Source: Rhodocyclus tenuis
GTDB lineage: Bacteria; Pseudomonadota; Gammaproteobacteria; Burkholderiales; Rhodocyclaceae
Direction of reading: 5' to 3'
NCBI RefSeq assembly: GCF_014197755.1
Contig: NZ_JACIGE010000003.1
Span: 1-64,000 of the forward strand
DNA length: 64,000 bases
Below the pieces are notes generated by a model that saw only the letters and a list, made by a program, of their open reading frames with translations, was not told the DNA's origin and did not search any database. A program made the position numbers and the translations under genes. Shown here one piece after another: positions 26,171 through 36,967 of this stretch (the first letter of the stretch is position 1; the number at the start of each line of letters is the position of its first letter).

Positions 26171-27346
26171 ATGATCCCGGCCGATATCGGCGGTCGCACG
26201 CAGCTCCTGACCGACCCGGCGCTCAAGCCGGTCACGCCGGCGACGCCCTCGCAGGAAATCTCCGACAGGCTGTCCGGCCTGACATCAGGGCAGCGAGTCA
26301 CGGCGCAGATCCAGGCACTTCTCCCCAACGGCACCTACCGCGCCATCGTCGCCCAGCGCGATGTCACGCTTGCCCTGCCCTTTGCCGCCAAGAGCGGCGA
26401 CATGCTTGAACTCGAAGTTGTCGAAAACAACGGCAAGATGGCGCTGGCCGTCGTCTCACGTCAAGGCAGTGCGGCAACGGATGCGACTGGCAAAGAGGCG
26501 GTAGCAACCACCCTTAGTCGCACCGGCCAGTTGATCGCTGATTTGTTCAGCGGCCCCCAGAGCAGCCGCGGCGGAAGCGCCGCCTTGCCGCTCAACGGTG
26601 GACAGCCGCTGAGCAACACGCCACCGGCGAGTGCTGCCGAACTGCTGCCGCAACTCAAGCAGGCGATCAGCCAAAGCGGCATGTTTTACGAGTCGCATCA
26701 GCGAGGCTGGGTTGAAGGCCGCGTCGACAAGGAACAGTTGCTGCTCGAGCCGCAGGGTCGCCTGTCACCAGCAACACGCGAAGTGGCCGGCAGCACGCTT
26801 ACCCCTGCCAACGCCGGCAACGGAAGCAACCTCAGCGGCGCACGCGAAGCCCTCTTGAGCAGCGCCACGGCCAACAATACCGCTGCTCCCGCCGCGAGCA
26901 ATCCGCCGGCAACGCAGGTCGCTCCGGAAACCGTGCAGATCGTCCGCCAGCAACTCGATTCGCTGGCCACGCAACAATTCAACTGGCAGGGGCAGATCTG
27001 GCCCGGCCAGCAGATGAACTGGCAGATCGCCGAAGAGCCGCGACGCGATGATTCGCCGGATCAGCAAGGTGGCGGTATCGACGACGAAGCCCCCGAATGG
27101 CGCACGCAGATGCGCCTGACCCTGCCCCGCCTCGGCGAGATCGACGCACGCATCGGCCTGCGCGGCAACGGCATCCGTCTCGATATCGCGGCGGGGGACG
27201 CCGAGACGCAGGCGACGCTGCGGGCTGCGGTCGCAGAACTGCAACAGCAGCTCAACAGTGCCGGACTTTCTTTAACCGCTTTCGGCGTCGGCGATAGCAA
27301 GCCCGATGCAGCCGAGGTAAGGACCGATGCCGGGCAAGGCACCTGA
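26171..27346 (+). CDS. Second FliK-like hook-length control protein
   Basis: This 391-residue protein has an N-terminal SGQRVTAQIQALLPNGTYR region (about 40-110), a Ser/Ala/Asn/Pro-rich disordered middle (about 110-270), and a FliK-type C-terminal domain (about 295-375) with QMRLTLPRLGEIDARIGLRG and LRAAVAELQQQLNSAGLSL. It is distinct from the FliK encoded at 37.5 kb. It overlaps the FlhB-like gene by 20 bases, so the two are co-translated. The pair could form an additional ruler-and-switch module; function is inference. Confidence 0.8.
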   Translation: MIPADIGGRTQLLTDPALKPVTPATPSQEISDRLSGLTSGQRVTAQIQALLPNGTYRAIVAQRDVTLALPFAAKSGDMLELEVVENNGKMALAVVSRQGSAATDATGKEAVATTLSRTGQLIADLFSGPQSSRGGSAALPLNGGQPLSNTPPASAAELLPQLKQAISQSGMFYESHQRGWVEGRVDKEQLLLEPQGRLSPATREVAGSTLTPANAGNGSNLSGAREALLSSATANNTAAPAASNPPATQVAPETVQIVRQQLDSLATQQFNWQGQIWPGQQMNWQIAEEPRRDDSPDQQGGGIDDEAPEWRTQMRLTLPRLGEIDARIGLRGNGIRLDIAAGDAETQATLRAAVAELQQQLNSAGLSLTAFGVGDSKPDAAEVRTDAGQGT

Positions 27347-27644
27347 CGCAGTAAAAAGCGCCGTCGCCCTCGCCTATCGTGAGACCGACGCCGCTCCGCG
27401 CGTCGTCGCCAAGGGGCGTGGCCTCGTCGCCGAGGAGATCATCGCGCGCGCCCGCGCGCACGGTGTTTATGTGCACGAATCCCCCGAACTCGTTTCGCTG
27501 CTGGTCCAGGTCGATCTTGACGAGCGCATTCCGGCACAACTCTATGTCGCCGTCGCCGAACTGCTCGCCTGGCTCTACCGCCTCGAAAATGGCGGAACAG
27601 ACATGCCACCGCCGCCCGGAATTCCCTCAATTCCCATGGCTTGA
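27327..27644 (+). CDS. FlhB C-terminal-domain homologue (FhlB-like)
   Basis: This 105-residue protein matches the cytoplasmic domain of FlhB: AVALAYRETDAAPRVVAKGR, GLVAEEIIARARAHGVYVHE and IPAQLYVAVAELLAWLYRL. It has no membrane part and lacks the NPTH autocleavage motif; the homologous region begins right after it. Such stand-alone FlhB-CC proteins can partly replace the released FlhB fragment in other bacteria. Its coupling to the FliK-like gene suggests a role in the export specificity switch. Confidence 0.88.
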   Translation: MPGKAPDAVKSAVALAYRETDAAPRVVAKGRGLVAEEIIARARAHGVYVHESPELVSLLVQVDLDERIPAQLYVAVAELLAWLYRLENGGTDMPPPPGIPSIPMA

Positions 27645-27664
27645 GAAATTCGGCACACAGGCGC

Positions 27665-27680
27665 GGAAACGCGCGTTTCC
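27665..27680. repeat. Perfect 16-bp palindrome upstream of ycgR
   Basis: GGAAACGCGCGTTTCC is a perfect palindrome 58 bases before the ycgR start codon, in a 93-bp intergenic region. It is suited to a dimeric regulator; it has no loop or T tract, so a terminator is unlikely. Confidence 0.5.
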
Positions 27681-27737
27681 CGACACGACAATTTCCTTTA
27701 AACTTCGCCGCTCGCAGTCGACATCAGGATTCCGAAA

Positions 27738-28541
27738 ATGGCAGAGACCGACGTTCCGCAACCACCGGAACTACCTGCCCCCCCCTTCGAGCTGGAACAA
27801 GAAGAAGACTACAGTCGCTTCCTGTTGCACTCGCGCACCGAAATTCTCTTTGCGATCCGTACGCTGATCCAGAAGGCGGCGATGACCACCGTCTATTTCG
27901 ATCAAGGCCAGTCGTTTCTGCTGACCACGCCGCTCGCCATCACCCCGGACAGCACCGGGATTCTTTTCGATGTCGGCAGTGACGAAGCGATGAACCGGCG
28001 GGCGCTTGCCGCGAACAAGCTGATCTTCACCACTTCGATCGACCGGGTAAAAATCCAGTTCAAGCTGAACAAGCTTGGTGCCGACCAGTTCGAGGGGCGT
28101 CCTGCCTTCCGTGGCGGCTTGCCGGAATCGCTGCTGCGCCTGCAGCGGCGCGAGTATTTCCGCTTGTCGACGCCGCTTGCGACGCCGGTCAAATGCGTGA
28201 TTCCGATGCGCCGCGCCGACGGCACGGCGATGAGTTGTGACTCGGCGTTGATCGACATCAGTGGTGGAGGTGTCGGTCTGATGGTTCCCCTGGCGCAAAA
28301 AGACCTCTTCCCCGGCGGGATTGTTTTCTCCGAGTGCCGCATCACCCTGCCCAACGAAGGTGTTTTCGCTGCAACGCTCGGCGTACGCAACGCCTTTGAG
28401 GTGACGACGCGGACAGGCGCGCGCTATTTGCGCATCGGCTGCGAATTCATCGATCTGCCAGGCAGCCGTCTGACCATGGTGCAGCGTTACATCACACGCG
28501 TCGAACGTGAACGCAAGGCTCGCTTGAGTGGCCTGGAGTAG
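27738..28541 (+). CDS. ycgR: Flagellar brake protein YcgR (PilZ)
   Basis: This 267-residue c-di-GMP receptor slows the flagellar motor. The N-terminal YcgR domain (about 20-130) is followed by a PilZ domain (about 135-255) with both binding motifs: QRREYFRLSTP (RxxxR) and DISGGGVGL (DxSxxG). C-di-GMP binding should promote contact with the rotor or with MotA-type stators. It ends the fliD-S-T cluster and faces fliE across a terminator. Confidence 0.93.
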   Translation: MAETDVPQPPELPAPPFELEQEEDYSRFLLHSRTEILFAIRTLIQKAAMTTVYFDQGQSFLLTTPLAITPDSTGILFDVGSDEAMNRRALAANKLIFTTSIDRVKIQFKLNKLGADQFEGRPAFRGGLPESLLRLQRREYFRLSTPLATPVKCVIPMRRADGTAMSCDSALIDISGGGVGLMVPLAQKDLFPGGIVFSECRITLPNEGVFAATLGVRNAFEVTTRTGARYLRIGCEFIDLPGSRLTMVQRYITRVERERKARLSGLE

Positions 28542-28618
28542 AAGCGGGAATCGACCCTTGCCCACGACCACGGAGCGGCGGCGGTGCGCTTGAAACGCAG
28601 ACCCTCACCACTGCCCGC

Positions 28619-28655
28619 CAAAAGCAAACGGCGCCATCGGCGCCGTTTGCTTTTG
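28619..28655. terminator. Bidirectional terminator between ycgR and fliE
   Basis: CAAAAGCAAACGGCGCC and GGCGCCGTTTGCTTTTG form a perfect 17-bp stem with a 3-base loop and A/T ends. It lies between two convergent genes and can serve both. Confidence 0.93.
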
Positions 28656-28669
28656 TCTTGAACGAAAGC

Positions 28670-28993
28670 TCAAACCTGCATGTTCATGACATCCTGATAA
28701 GCGGTCACCAGCTTGTTGCGCACCTGGATCATTTCCTGAAACGAGATGTTGGCCTTCTGCAAGGCGATCATCACATCCTGAATATTGCCGTCGCTGTCGC
28801 CGGCGGCAAAACTTGCCGCCATGCCTTCGGCCTTCTGCTGCGTCTGATTGACTTGGGCAATCGAGTTCTGCAACACCTGCGCGAAATCCACACCGCCATT
28901 ACTGGTCGGCGATGCGTCGGCGGGACGACCGGCCGCCTGCGCAGCGGCGCCGCGCATCACGCTCAACATCTGATCGATACCCTTGCTGTCCAT
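28670..28993 (-). CDS. fliE: Flagellar hook-basal body protein FliE
   Basis: This 107-residue protein links the MS ring to the rod. The FliE domain includes GGVDFAQVLQNSIAQVNQTQ and NIQDVMIALQKANISFQEMI, and it ends with VRNKLVTAYQDVMNMQV. I start it at MDSKGIDQML (28993) because GGAG lies seven bases before; an upstream start would add 11 poorly conserved residues. It has its own sigma-54 promoter. Confidence 0.94.
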   Translation of the reverse strand: MDSKGIDQMLSVMRGAAAQAAGRPADASPTSNGGVDFAQVLQNSIAQVNQTQQKAEGMAASFAAGDSDGNIQDVMIALQKANISFQEMIQVRNKLVTAYQDVMNMQV

Positions 28994-29024
28994 ACGCTTC
29001 TCCAAACGCTTGTTGCCCGACACC

Positions 29025-29041
29025 ATGCAACAAGCGCGCCA
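29025..29041 (-). promoter_or_regulatory. Sigma-54 promoter of fliE
   Basis: On the minus strand, TGGCGCGCTTGTTGCAT has GG-N10-GC spacing and a perfect -12 TTGCAT. It lies between the flrC stop codon and fliE, 32 bases before the chosen start. Confidence 0.85.
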
Positions 29042-29044
29042 GCG

Positions 29045-30456
<1,412 letters not shown>

Positions 30457-30460
<4 letters not shown>

Positions 30461-31653
30461 TCTCTTTCCGTTTCCAGACCGGCGGCAACGCCTGCCGGCA
30501 AATACATGACGAATTCCGATCCGGCGCCCGGCGCCGAATGCACCTCGATCGTGCCGCCGTGCGCACGCACGACACCGAGGGCAATCGCCAGGCCGAGACC
30601 GGTACCCTGCCCGCGCGTCGTGAAGAAGGGTTCGAAGATACGCGCCTGCGCTTCCGGCGCGATTCCCGGCCCGGTATCGCGTACCGCGACGCGCAAACGA
30701 CCATCGTCGACACTTGCCAGCAAGGCGACCTCGCCGCCACGTTCGCAGGCCTGCAGGGCGTTTTCCAGCAGGTTGAGCAAGGCTCCCGACAATGCCTTGC
30801 GTCCGCCCATGATTATAGAGTCGCCGTCATCGACGACGACGGAGAGAACGACGCCTTTTTCTGCACAGAGGGGCTCCAGCGTCTGTGCCGCCTCAGCCAG
30901 CCACGGCGCGGCGTCGATCGCCTCACGTCCAATGCTCTCACCGCGCGCGAACAGCAGCACGTCCTGGATGAGCCGCTCGAGCCGCCGCAACTGCACGGTC
31001 GCCTTGCCGGCAAAGCGCAGGCGTGCTGCCTCGGCCAGTTCCGGCTGCGCCAGGTTGGCGCTGTAGAGCAGCGCCGTCGCCAGCGGCGTGCGCAACTGAT
31101 GCGCCAGCGACGCCGCCATTTCGCCCATTGCCGCCAGACGCTGGTTGCGTTCGAGATCGGCCTTCAGGCGATGGGCAACGGTAACATCGTGAATCAGCAG
31201 GATTCTCCCGCCCGCAGAATCGAGCGCGCTTTCGGCGATGGCGACGCGACGCGCGTCGACCTGCCACTCTTCAGGGGCTTCCGTCGCCACTAGGCGGGAA
31301 TGCGCGAGCGCCGACCAGTCGGCACCGGGCAAGGCATCACCGAGCATCGATTGCGCAGCCGGGTTGGCCTCGCTGACGCGGTCACGGCTGTCGAGAACGA
31401 CGACTCCCGCCGGCAATGCCGCGAGCAACAGCGACAGCCGTTCGGAGAGCGCTTCCTTTTCCTGATATTGCCGCCGCAACTCGCCGTTGGCCGTCGCCAG
31501 TTCGGCAGTCAGCGACTCGACGCGCGCCTGCAGTCCGGCATAGGCCTGGGCAAGTTCGAGAGAGACCTGATTGAAGACATCAAAGGCGCGTTGCAACTCC
31601 TGCGCCTTGCCGGCAGGAGCTTCGCCGGCAGCGTTTTGCGCCACTTCGCTCAT
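30457..31653 (-). CDS. flrB: Flagellar sensor histidine kinase FlrB
   Basis: This 398-residue soluble kinase has an N-terminal coiled coil (about 30-75), a PAS-like domain (LLAALPAGVVVLDSRDRVSE), HisKA with the phospho-acceptor H185 in SLAHQLRTPLATAL, and HATPase_c motifs NLLENALQA (N box), VRDTGPGIAP (G1) and GTGLGLAIA (G2). It has no membrane segment, like FlrB/FleS. It phosphorylates FlrC, encoded directly downstream. The gene diverges from fliF across about 100 A+T-rich bases in which I could not identify a convincing promoter. Confidence 0.94.
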
Positions 31654-31756
31654 TCGTAGGAGAATCCCGTGTTTTAGCAGCTACAATAGTAGAATAATTC
31701 TCAGCGTCTTTCGCTTCCCGATTGATTAATTTCAGAGTTTTCTCACCGACTGACCC

Positions 31757-33502
31757 ATGGCGGCGACCACCGACAGCACTGCCGGCGAAACCCCGACTCC
31801 GGGGCAATTAAGCGTCCTGCTCGACCGCCTGCGCGAAGCCCTCGCGCGCCTGTCCAGCACGCAAAAGATCCTGCTCGGCGTCACCCTCGCGGCGATCCTT
31901 GCGCTACTGGTCACATCGGCGATCTGGATGCGCCAGCCCGACTACCGCGTGCTGTTCTCGAACATCGGCGAGCGCGACGGCGGCGCGATCATCACGGCGC
32001 TTGAACAGCTCAACGTTCCCTACCGTTTCAGCGACAGCGGCACCGCCATCCTCGTGCCCGGCGAAAAAGTGCATGAAGTGCGGCTGCGCCTGGCCACGCA
32101 GGGTCTGCCGAAAGGCGGCTCGGTCGGCTTCGAACTGATGGAAAACCAGAAGTTCGGCACCAGCCAGTTCGCCGAACAGGTCAATTTCCAGCGCGCGCTC
32201 GAAGGCGAACTGGCGCGCACCATCCAGTCGGTTGCTGCTGTTCAGGCGGCACGCGTGCACCTGGCGATTCCGAAGCCCTCGGTATTCGTGCGCGAAGAGC
32301 AGAAGCCTTCCGCGTCGGTGCTGCTCAACCTGTACCCCGGCCGCGCGCTCGAACCGGCACAGATCGCCGGCATCCAGAATCTCGTCGCTGCCAGCGTGCC
32401 GCAACTGGCACCGGCCAGCGTCACCCTGCTCGACCAGTCCGGCGCGATGATCTCGCAGCTGAAGAGCAAGCTGCTCGAGGCCGGCCTCGATCCGACGCAG
32501 ATCAAGTACGTGCAGGAAGTCGAAGCGAGCGTCATCAAGCGCATCGAGGACATCCTGACGCCGATCGTCGGCAAGGACAACGCGCGCGTCCAGGTCGCCG
32601 CCGACATCGACTTCTCGCAATCGGAGCAGACCGCCGAAACCAACCGGCCGAACACGACGCCGCCGGACATCACCATCCGCAGCCAGCAAACCAGCGAAAC
32701 GGCCAGCGTCAATCCGACACCGATGGGCGTACCCGGCGCGCTGACCAACCAGCCCCCCGTGCCGGCGACCGCCCCGCTGACGGCGCCACCGGTTGCCGGT
32801 GCCGGCGGCAGCGGCGCTACGACGGCGGTCCCGCCCGGGCAACAGGCGCCGGGACAGATCAACGCCGCCGGCGTCCAGGCGCCGATCTACAACGCGGGTT
32901 CGCCGATCTCGACGCGCAAGGATTCGACGATCAACTACGAGGTTGATCGCACCGTACGCCATACCAAGCAGTCGGTCGGCGTCATCAAGCGCCTCTCGGC
33001 CGCCGTGGTGATCAACCATCGCAAGGACGTCGGCAAGGACGGCAAGCCGACGACGAAGCCGCTCGGCGATGCCGAGATCAAGCAGATCAACGATCTGGTG
33101 CGCGAGGCAATGGGCTACACGCAGGAACGCGGCGATACGCTGTCGGTGGCCAACGCGCCATTCACTTTGGCGGAGAAGGCCGACGAGCTGCCGCTGTGGA
33201 AGGATCCGGAAGTTGTTTCGCTGGGCAAGGAGTTGCTGTTCTGGGCCGCCATCGCCGCCATCATTGCCTACCTGCTGCTCGGTGTCGTTCGCCCGCTGGT
33301 GAAGACGATGTTCCCGCCGCCGGAACCGGAAACGGTCAACATCGACGGCATCGACATCATTGCCGGCGAAGACGGGGAAATCGAGCTCAGTGCCGCCGAG
33401 CAACTGCAGAAGAAGATCGACGAGGCACGCGAACTGGCCAGGCAGGACCCGAAGGTCGTCGCCAACATCATCAAGGACTGGATAGGCGCCAATGGCAGCT
33501 GA
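31757..33502 (+). CDS. fliF: Flagellar MS-ring protein FliF
   Basis: This 581-residue inner-membrane ring protein has one membrane segment near the N-terminus (ILLGVTLAAILALLVTSAIW, about 36-55) and another near residue 500 (LLFWAAIAAIIAYLLLGVV). Between them are the periplasmic ring-building domains (NVPYRFSDSGTAILVP; ALEGELARTIQSVAAVQAAR) and a Pro/Ala/Gly-rich stretch (about 325-380). The C-terminal tail binds FliG. It overlaps fliG by 11 bases. Confidence 0.97.
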   Translation: MAATTDSTAGETPTPGQLSVLLDRLREALARLSSTQKILLGVTLAAILALLVTSAIWMRQPDYRVLFSNIGERDGGAIITALEQLNVPYRFSDSGTAILVPGEKVHEVRLRLATQGLPKGGSVGFELMENQKFGTSQFAEQVNFQRALEGELARTIQSVAAVQAARVHLAIPKPSVFVREEQKPSASVLLNLYPGRALEPAQIAGIQNLVAASVPQLAPASVTLLDQSGAMISQLKSKLLEAGLDPTQIKYVQEVEASVIKRIEDILTPIVGKDNARVQVAADIDFSQSEQTAETNRPNTTPPDITIRSQQTSETASVNPTPMGVPGALTNQPPVPATAPLTAPPVAGAGGSGATTAVPPGQQAPGQINAAGVQAPIYNAGSPISTRKDSTINYEVDRTVRHTKQSVGVIKRLSAAVVINHRKDVGKDGKPTTKPLGDAEIKQINDLVREAMGYTQERGDTLSVANAPFTLAEKADELPLWKDPEVVSLGKELLFWAAIAAIIAYLLLGVVRPLVKTMFPPPEPETVNIDGIDIIAGEDGEIELSAAEQLQKKIDEARELARQDPKVVANIIKDWIGANGS

Positions 33503-34490
33503 CGACGGAGTCGAAAAAAGCGCGATCCTGCTCATCGCGCTGGGCGAAGACAACGCCGCCGAGGTGCTCAAGCATCTCGGCCCGCGCGAGGTGCAACGCC
33601 TCGGCCATGCCATGGCGGCACTGAAGTCGGTGCCGCGCGCGCGCGTCGAGGAAGTGCTGGAAGAATTCCATCGCGTGGCTGCCGAGTCGGCCGCGGTGCA
33701 TGTCGATACCGATGCCTACATCCGCTCGATACTGACCAAGGCGCTCGGCGACGACAAGGCATCGAACCTGATTTCGCGCATCCTGCAGGGTGGCGACACC
33801 AACGGTATCGAAGGCCTGAAATGGATGGACGCACCGACCGTTGCCGATCTGATCCGCAACGAACACCCGCAGATCATCGCCACCATCCTCGTCCATCTGG
33901 AACGCGACCACGCCAGCGAGATTCTCAATCTGTTCACCGAGCGCCTGCGCAACGACACCATCCTGCGTATCGCCACGCTCGAGGGCGTACAGCCGGAAGC
34001 ACTGAAGGAGCTGAACGAGGTCATGCTGCGTCTGCTCTCCGGCTCGGCCAGCGTCAAGAAAGCGGCGATGGGCGGCGTGCGCACCGTTGCCGAAATCCTC
34101 AACTTCATGGGCACGGCCAACGAAACGACGGTGGTCGACGCGGTCCGCGAATACGACCCCGACCTCGCGCAGAAGATCATCGACGAGATGTTCGTCTTCG
34201 AGAACCTGCTCGACATCGATGACCGCGGCATCCAGTTGCTGCTGCGCGAAATCCAGTCCGATTCGCTGATCTTGGCGATGAAGGGCGCGTCGGAAGAACT
34301 GCGCGAGAAAATCTTCAAGAACATGTCGCAACGCGCCGCCGAAATGCTGCGCGAAGACCTCGAAGCACGCGGCCCGGTTCGCCTGTCCGAAGTCGAAGCC
34401 GAGCAGAAGGAAATTCTCAAGATCGTTCGTCGCCTCGCCGACGAGGGCCAGATCGTGATCGGCGGCAAGGGCGGCGAGGAAATGGTCTGA
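33492..34490 (+). CDS. fliG: Flagellar motor switch protein FliG
   Basis: This 332-residue C-ring protein carries the torque-generating charged helix near its C-terminus (SQRAAEMLREDLEARGPVRL, about 280-300). The N-terminal part (EKSAILLIALGEDNAAEVLK) binds FliF, and the middle contains the EHPQIIATIL motif (the EHPQ signature) that contacts FliM. Length is normal. Confidence 0.97.
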   Translation: MAADDGVEKSAILLIALGEDNAAEVLKHLGPREVQRLGHAMAALKSVPRARVEEVLEEFHRVAAESAAVHVDTDAYIRSILTKALGDDKASNLISRILQGGDTNGIEGLKWMDAPTVADLIRNEHPQIIATILVHLERDHASEILNLFTERLRNDTILRIATLEGVQPEALKELNEVMLRLLSGSASVKKAAMGGVRTVAEILNFMGTANETTVVDAVREYDPDLAQKIIDEMFVFENLLDIDDRGIQLLLREIQSDSLILAMKGASEELREKIFKNMSQRAAEMLREDLEARGPVRLSEVEAEQKEILKIVRRLADEGQIVIGGKGGEEMV

Positions 34491-34497
34491 GGCGGCG

Positions 34498-35231
34498 ATG
34501 AGCGGCTTCATTCCGCGGGAAAAACTGACCGCCTACCAGCGCTGGGAAGTCGCTGCCTTCGACGAGGCCGAGCGCGAAGCGCAACTGAAAGCGGCCGCCC
34601 CGCCGCCGCCGAAGAAGCGGCAGGCGATGGCGGCGAACTGGTCGACGACCCGACGCTGCAGTTGCCGACCGCCGAGGAAATCGAGCGCATCCACAGCGAA
34701 GCGCAGGAAAGCGGCTATGCCGCCGGCCACGCAGCCGGCTACGAAACGGGACTCGCGAACGGCCGCGACGAGGGTTACGCCGAGGGCGTGGCACGCGGAC
34801 GCGAGGAGTCCACCCGTCTGGAAGCACTGATGCAGGAGCTGGCGCAGGCCCTGTCGCAGAGCGACCAGCAACTCGCCGACCAGTTGCTCACCCTTGCCGT
34901 CGAACTGGCGAGTCAGGTGTTGCGCCACAGCCTGCGCATCCAGCCCGAGCTGATCCTGCCGGTGGTACGCGAGGCGATTGCGACGCTGCCGGCGCATCAC
35001 GGCCATCCACTGCTCTTCCTCAACCCCGATGACGCGGCACTGGTACGCAGCCATCTCGGCGAGCAACTCAGTCACAACGCCTGGCGCATCGTCGAGGACG
35101 CGGCGATCACCGCTGGCGGCTGCCGGATCGAGATCGGCGCCAGTGAAGTCGACGCCACACTGCAAAGTCGTTTCCGCCGGGTCATCGACACCATCGGCGC
35201 GCGCAGCGACTGGCTGGCGCCACCGCGCTGA
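34498..35231 (+). CDS. fliH: Flagellar assembly protein FliH, frameshifted
   Basis: FliH is split over two frames. The N-terminal part ([20 protein letters not shown], from 34498) is in frame 1, and the rest ([19 protein letters not shown] to the stop at 35231) is in frame 3. Inserting one C in the CCCC run at 34598-34601 restores a continuous, typical FliH of about 244 residues, reading [15 protein letters not shown] over the junction. The C-terminal half has the GxxxG-rich helix ([17 protein letters not shown]) and the FliI-binding domain. As written, translation would end near 34830. It could be a sequencing error, a real mutation, or slippage. FliH regulates the FliI ATPase. Confidence 0.85.
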
Positions 35232-35245
35232 ACGGGGGCCGTTCG

Positions 35246-36910
35246 ATGGACGAATCCGGAACCGGGGAAACGAGCGAAGCAATATCTGACGCAGACGCTC
35301 CGGCTGAACCCGCGAGGCATGCTGCCGCAGCAAACACGACCGATACGCTTCGCGCAGCCGACGGTGTGCCGCTGAGTGAGGCCTCGCTAGCCACCACGCC
35401 AGACGTTGGCACTCTCGCTGACGAACCGCAGGCAGACGCTGAATCCATCACCGCGTTTGCGCCATCTGCCGAGGCTGACGGCGCTGCGGCAACGGCGACT
35501 GCTGCGGAAGAAAACCAGCGACTGGCAATCCTGAACGGTTTTCTCCGCCAGTGCCGCGATGCGGCGAGGCAGGCCAGCCCGCTGCTCGCGAGTGGTCACC
35601 TGACGAGAATCAACGGCCTGGTGATGGAAGCCGCGGGTTTGAAGCTGCCGCTCGGCAGTTCCTGCCGCATCCTGCCTGCCGGCGGCTCGCCGATCGAGGC
35701 TGAGGTCGTCGGTTTCAACGGCGAACGCCTGTTCCTGATGCCGGCCGAGGATGTCTACGGTCTTTCACCGGGTGCGCGCGTCGTCGCCATGGAGGCACCG
35801 CCGGCGCTGCCCAAGGTAGGACAACCGCGCTCGTTCCGCCGGCGTGCGATCGACCGCGCCAAGCTGCTGCCGGTCGGCAACGCGCTGCTCGGCCGCGTTC
35901 TCGACGGCGCCGGCCGGCCGCTCGACAACCTCGGCGCGCTGCACAGCGAGGCATTGCAACCACTGCAGAGCCGCCCGATCAATCCGATGTCGCGCGCGCC
36001 GATCGAACAGGCGCTCGATGTCGGCGTGCGCGCGATCAACGCGCTGCTCACTGTCGGCCGCGGCCAGCGCATGGGGCTGTTCGCCGGCTCCGGCGTCGGC
36101 AAGAGCGTGCTGCTCGGCATGATGGCGCGCTATACCGCCGCCGAAGTGATCGTCGTCGGCCTGATCGGCGAGCGCGGCCGCGAGGTCAAGGAATTCATCG
36201 AGCAGATTCTCGGCGAGGAAGGGCGGAAACGCTCGGTCGTCGTCGCCGCACCGGCCGACGTCAGTCCGCTGATGCGCCTGCAAGGCGCCGCCTACGCGAC
36301 GGCGATTGCCGAGTATTTTCGCGATCAGGGGCGGCAGGTGCTGCTGATCATGGACTCGCTGACACGCTATGCGATGGCGCAGCGCGAAATCGCCCTGGCC
36401 ATCGGCGAACCGCCGGTCACGCGCGGTTACCCGCCGTCGGTCTTCGCGCGCCTGCCGCAACTGGTCGAACGCGCCGGCAATGGCGCCGAGGGTGGCGGTT
36501 CGATTACCGCCTTCTACACGGTTCTCGCCGAGGGCGACGACCAGCAGGATCCGATTGCCGACTCGGCGCGCGCCATCCTCGACGGCCACATCGTTCTCTC
36601 GCGGCTGCTCGCCGATGCCGGGCATTACCCGGCGATCGACATCGAACAGTCGATCTCGCGCGCCATGGTCAATCTGGTGACGCCGACGCACCTCGAACGC
36701 ATCCGTCGCTTCAAACAGCTGAGCGCCCGCTATCAACGCTCACGCGACCTGATCAGCGTCGGCGCCTATGTCGCCGGGTCGGACCCGCAACTCGATCTGG
36801 CGATCACCATGCATCCCCGGCTTGAACGCTTCCTGCAGCAAAACCTCGGCGAGCGCGCTGATTTTGCCGAGAGTCTCGAGCAACTGGCCCAGCTCTTTGA
36901 CGTGGTGTAG
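35246..36910 (+). CDS. fliI: Flagellar export ATPase FliI, with N-terminal extension
   Basis: This 554-residue ATPase of the flagellar type III export system has Walker [12 protein letters not shown] (K286), Walker [12 protein letters not shown] and the conserved [20 protein letters not shown]-like segment. Homology to usual FliI (about 440-470 residues) begins near residue 92 ([17 protein letters not shown]). The first 90 residues are an acidic, Ala/Thr/Ser-rich low-complexity extension. A GGGGG stretch precedes the ATG. I keep the long start because no other clear start is visible before the conserved part. Confidence 0.93.
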   Translation: MDESGTGETSEAISDADAPAEPARHAAAANTTDTLRAADGVPLSEASLATTPDVGTLADEPQADAESITAFAPSAEADGAAATATAAEENQRLAILNGFLRQCRDAARQASPLLASGHLTRINGLVMEAAGLKLPLGSSCRILPAGGSPIEAEVVGFNGERLFLMPAEDVYGLSPGARVVAMEAPPALPKVGQPRSFRRRAIDRAKLLPVGNALLGRVLDGAGRPLDNLGALHSEALQPLQSRPINPMSRAPIEQALDVGVRAINALLTVGRGQRMGLFAGSGVGKSVLLGMMARYTAAEVIVVGLIGERGREVKEFIEQILGEEGRKRSVVVAAPADVSPLMRLQGAAYATAIAEYFRDQGRQVLLIMDSLTRYAMAQREIALAIGEPPVTRGYPPSVFARLPQLVERAGNGAEGGGSITAFYTVLAEGDDQQDPIADSARAILDGHIVLSRLLADAGHYPAIDIEQSISRAMVNLVTPTHLERIRRFKQLSARYQRSRDLISVGAYVAGSDPQLDLAITMHPRLERFLQQNLGERADFAESLEQLAQLFDVV

Positions 36911-36967
36911 TTCGCCGGAGAGCACCTGGCCGCCTGCTAGAATGAAGCATTAGATCAGGCCGCCGCA

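Noticed and set aside
27699-27724. TAAACTTC-N10-GTCGACAT before ycgR as a sigma-28 site
   Set aside because: The spacing is one base short and the -10 lacks the TAG end common to the other sites here.
31654-31756. Promoter elements between flrB and fliF
   Set aside because: The region is A+T-rich and contains AGAATAATTCT, but I found no GG-N10-GC or convincing -35/-10 pair on either strand.
31904-33613. Long minus-strand open frame opposite fliF
   Set aside because: It is an antisense shadow of fliF in high-G+C DNA, with Arg/Asp-rich sequence lacking any motif.
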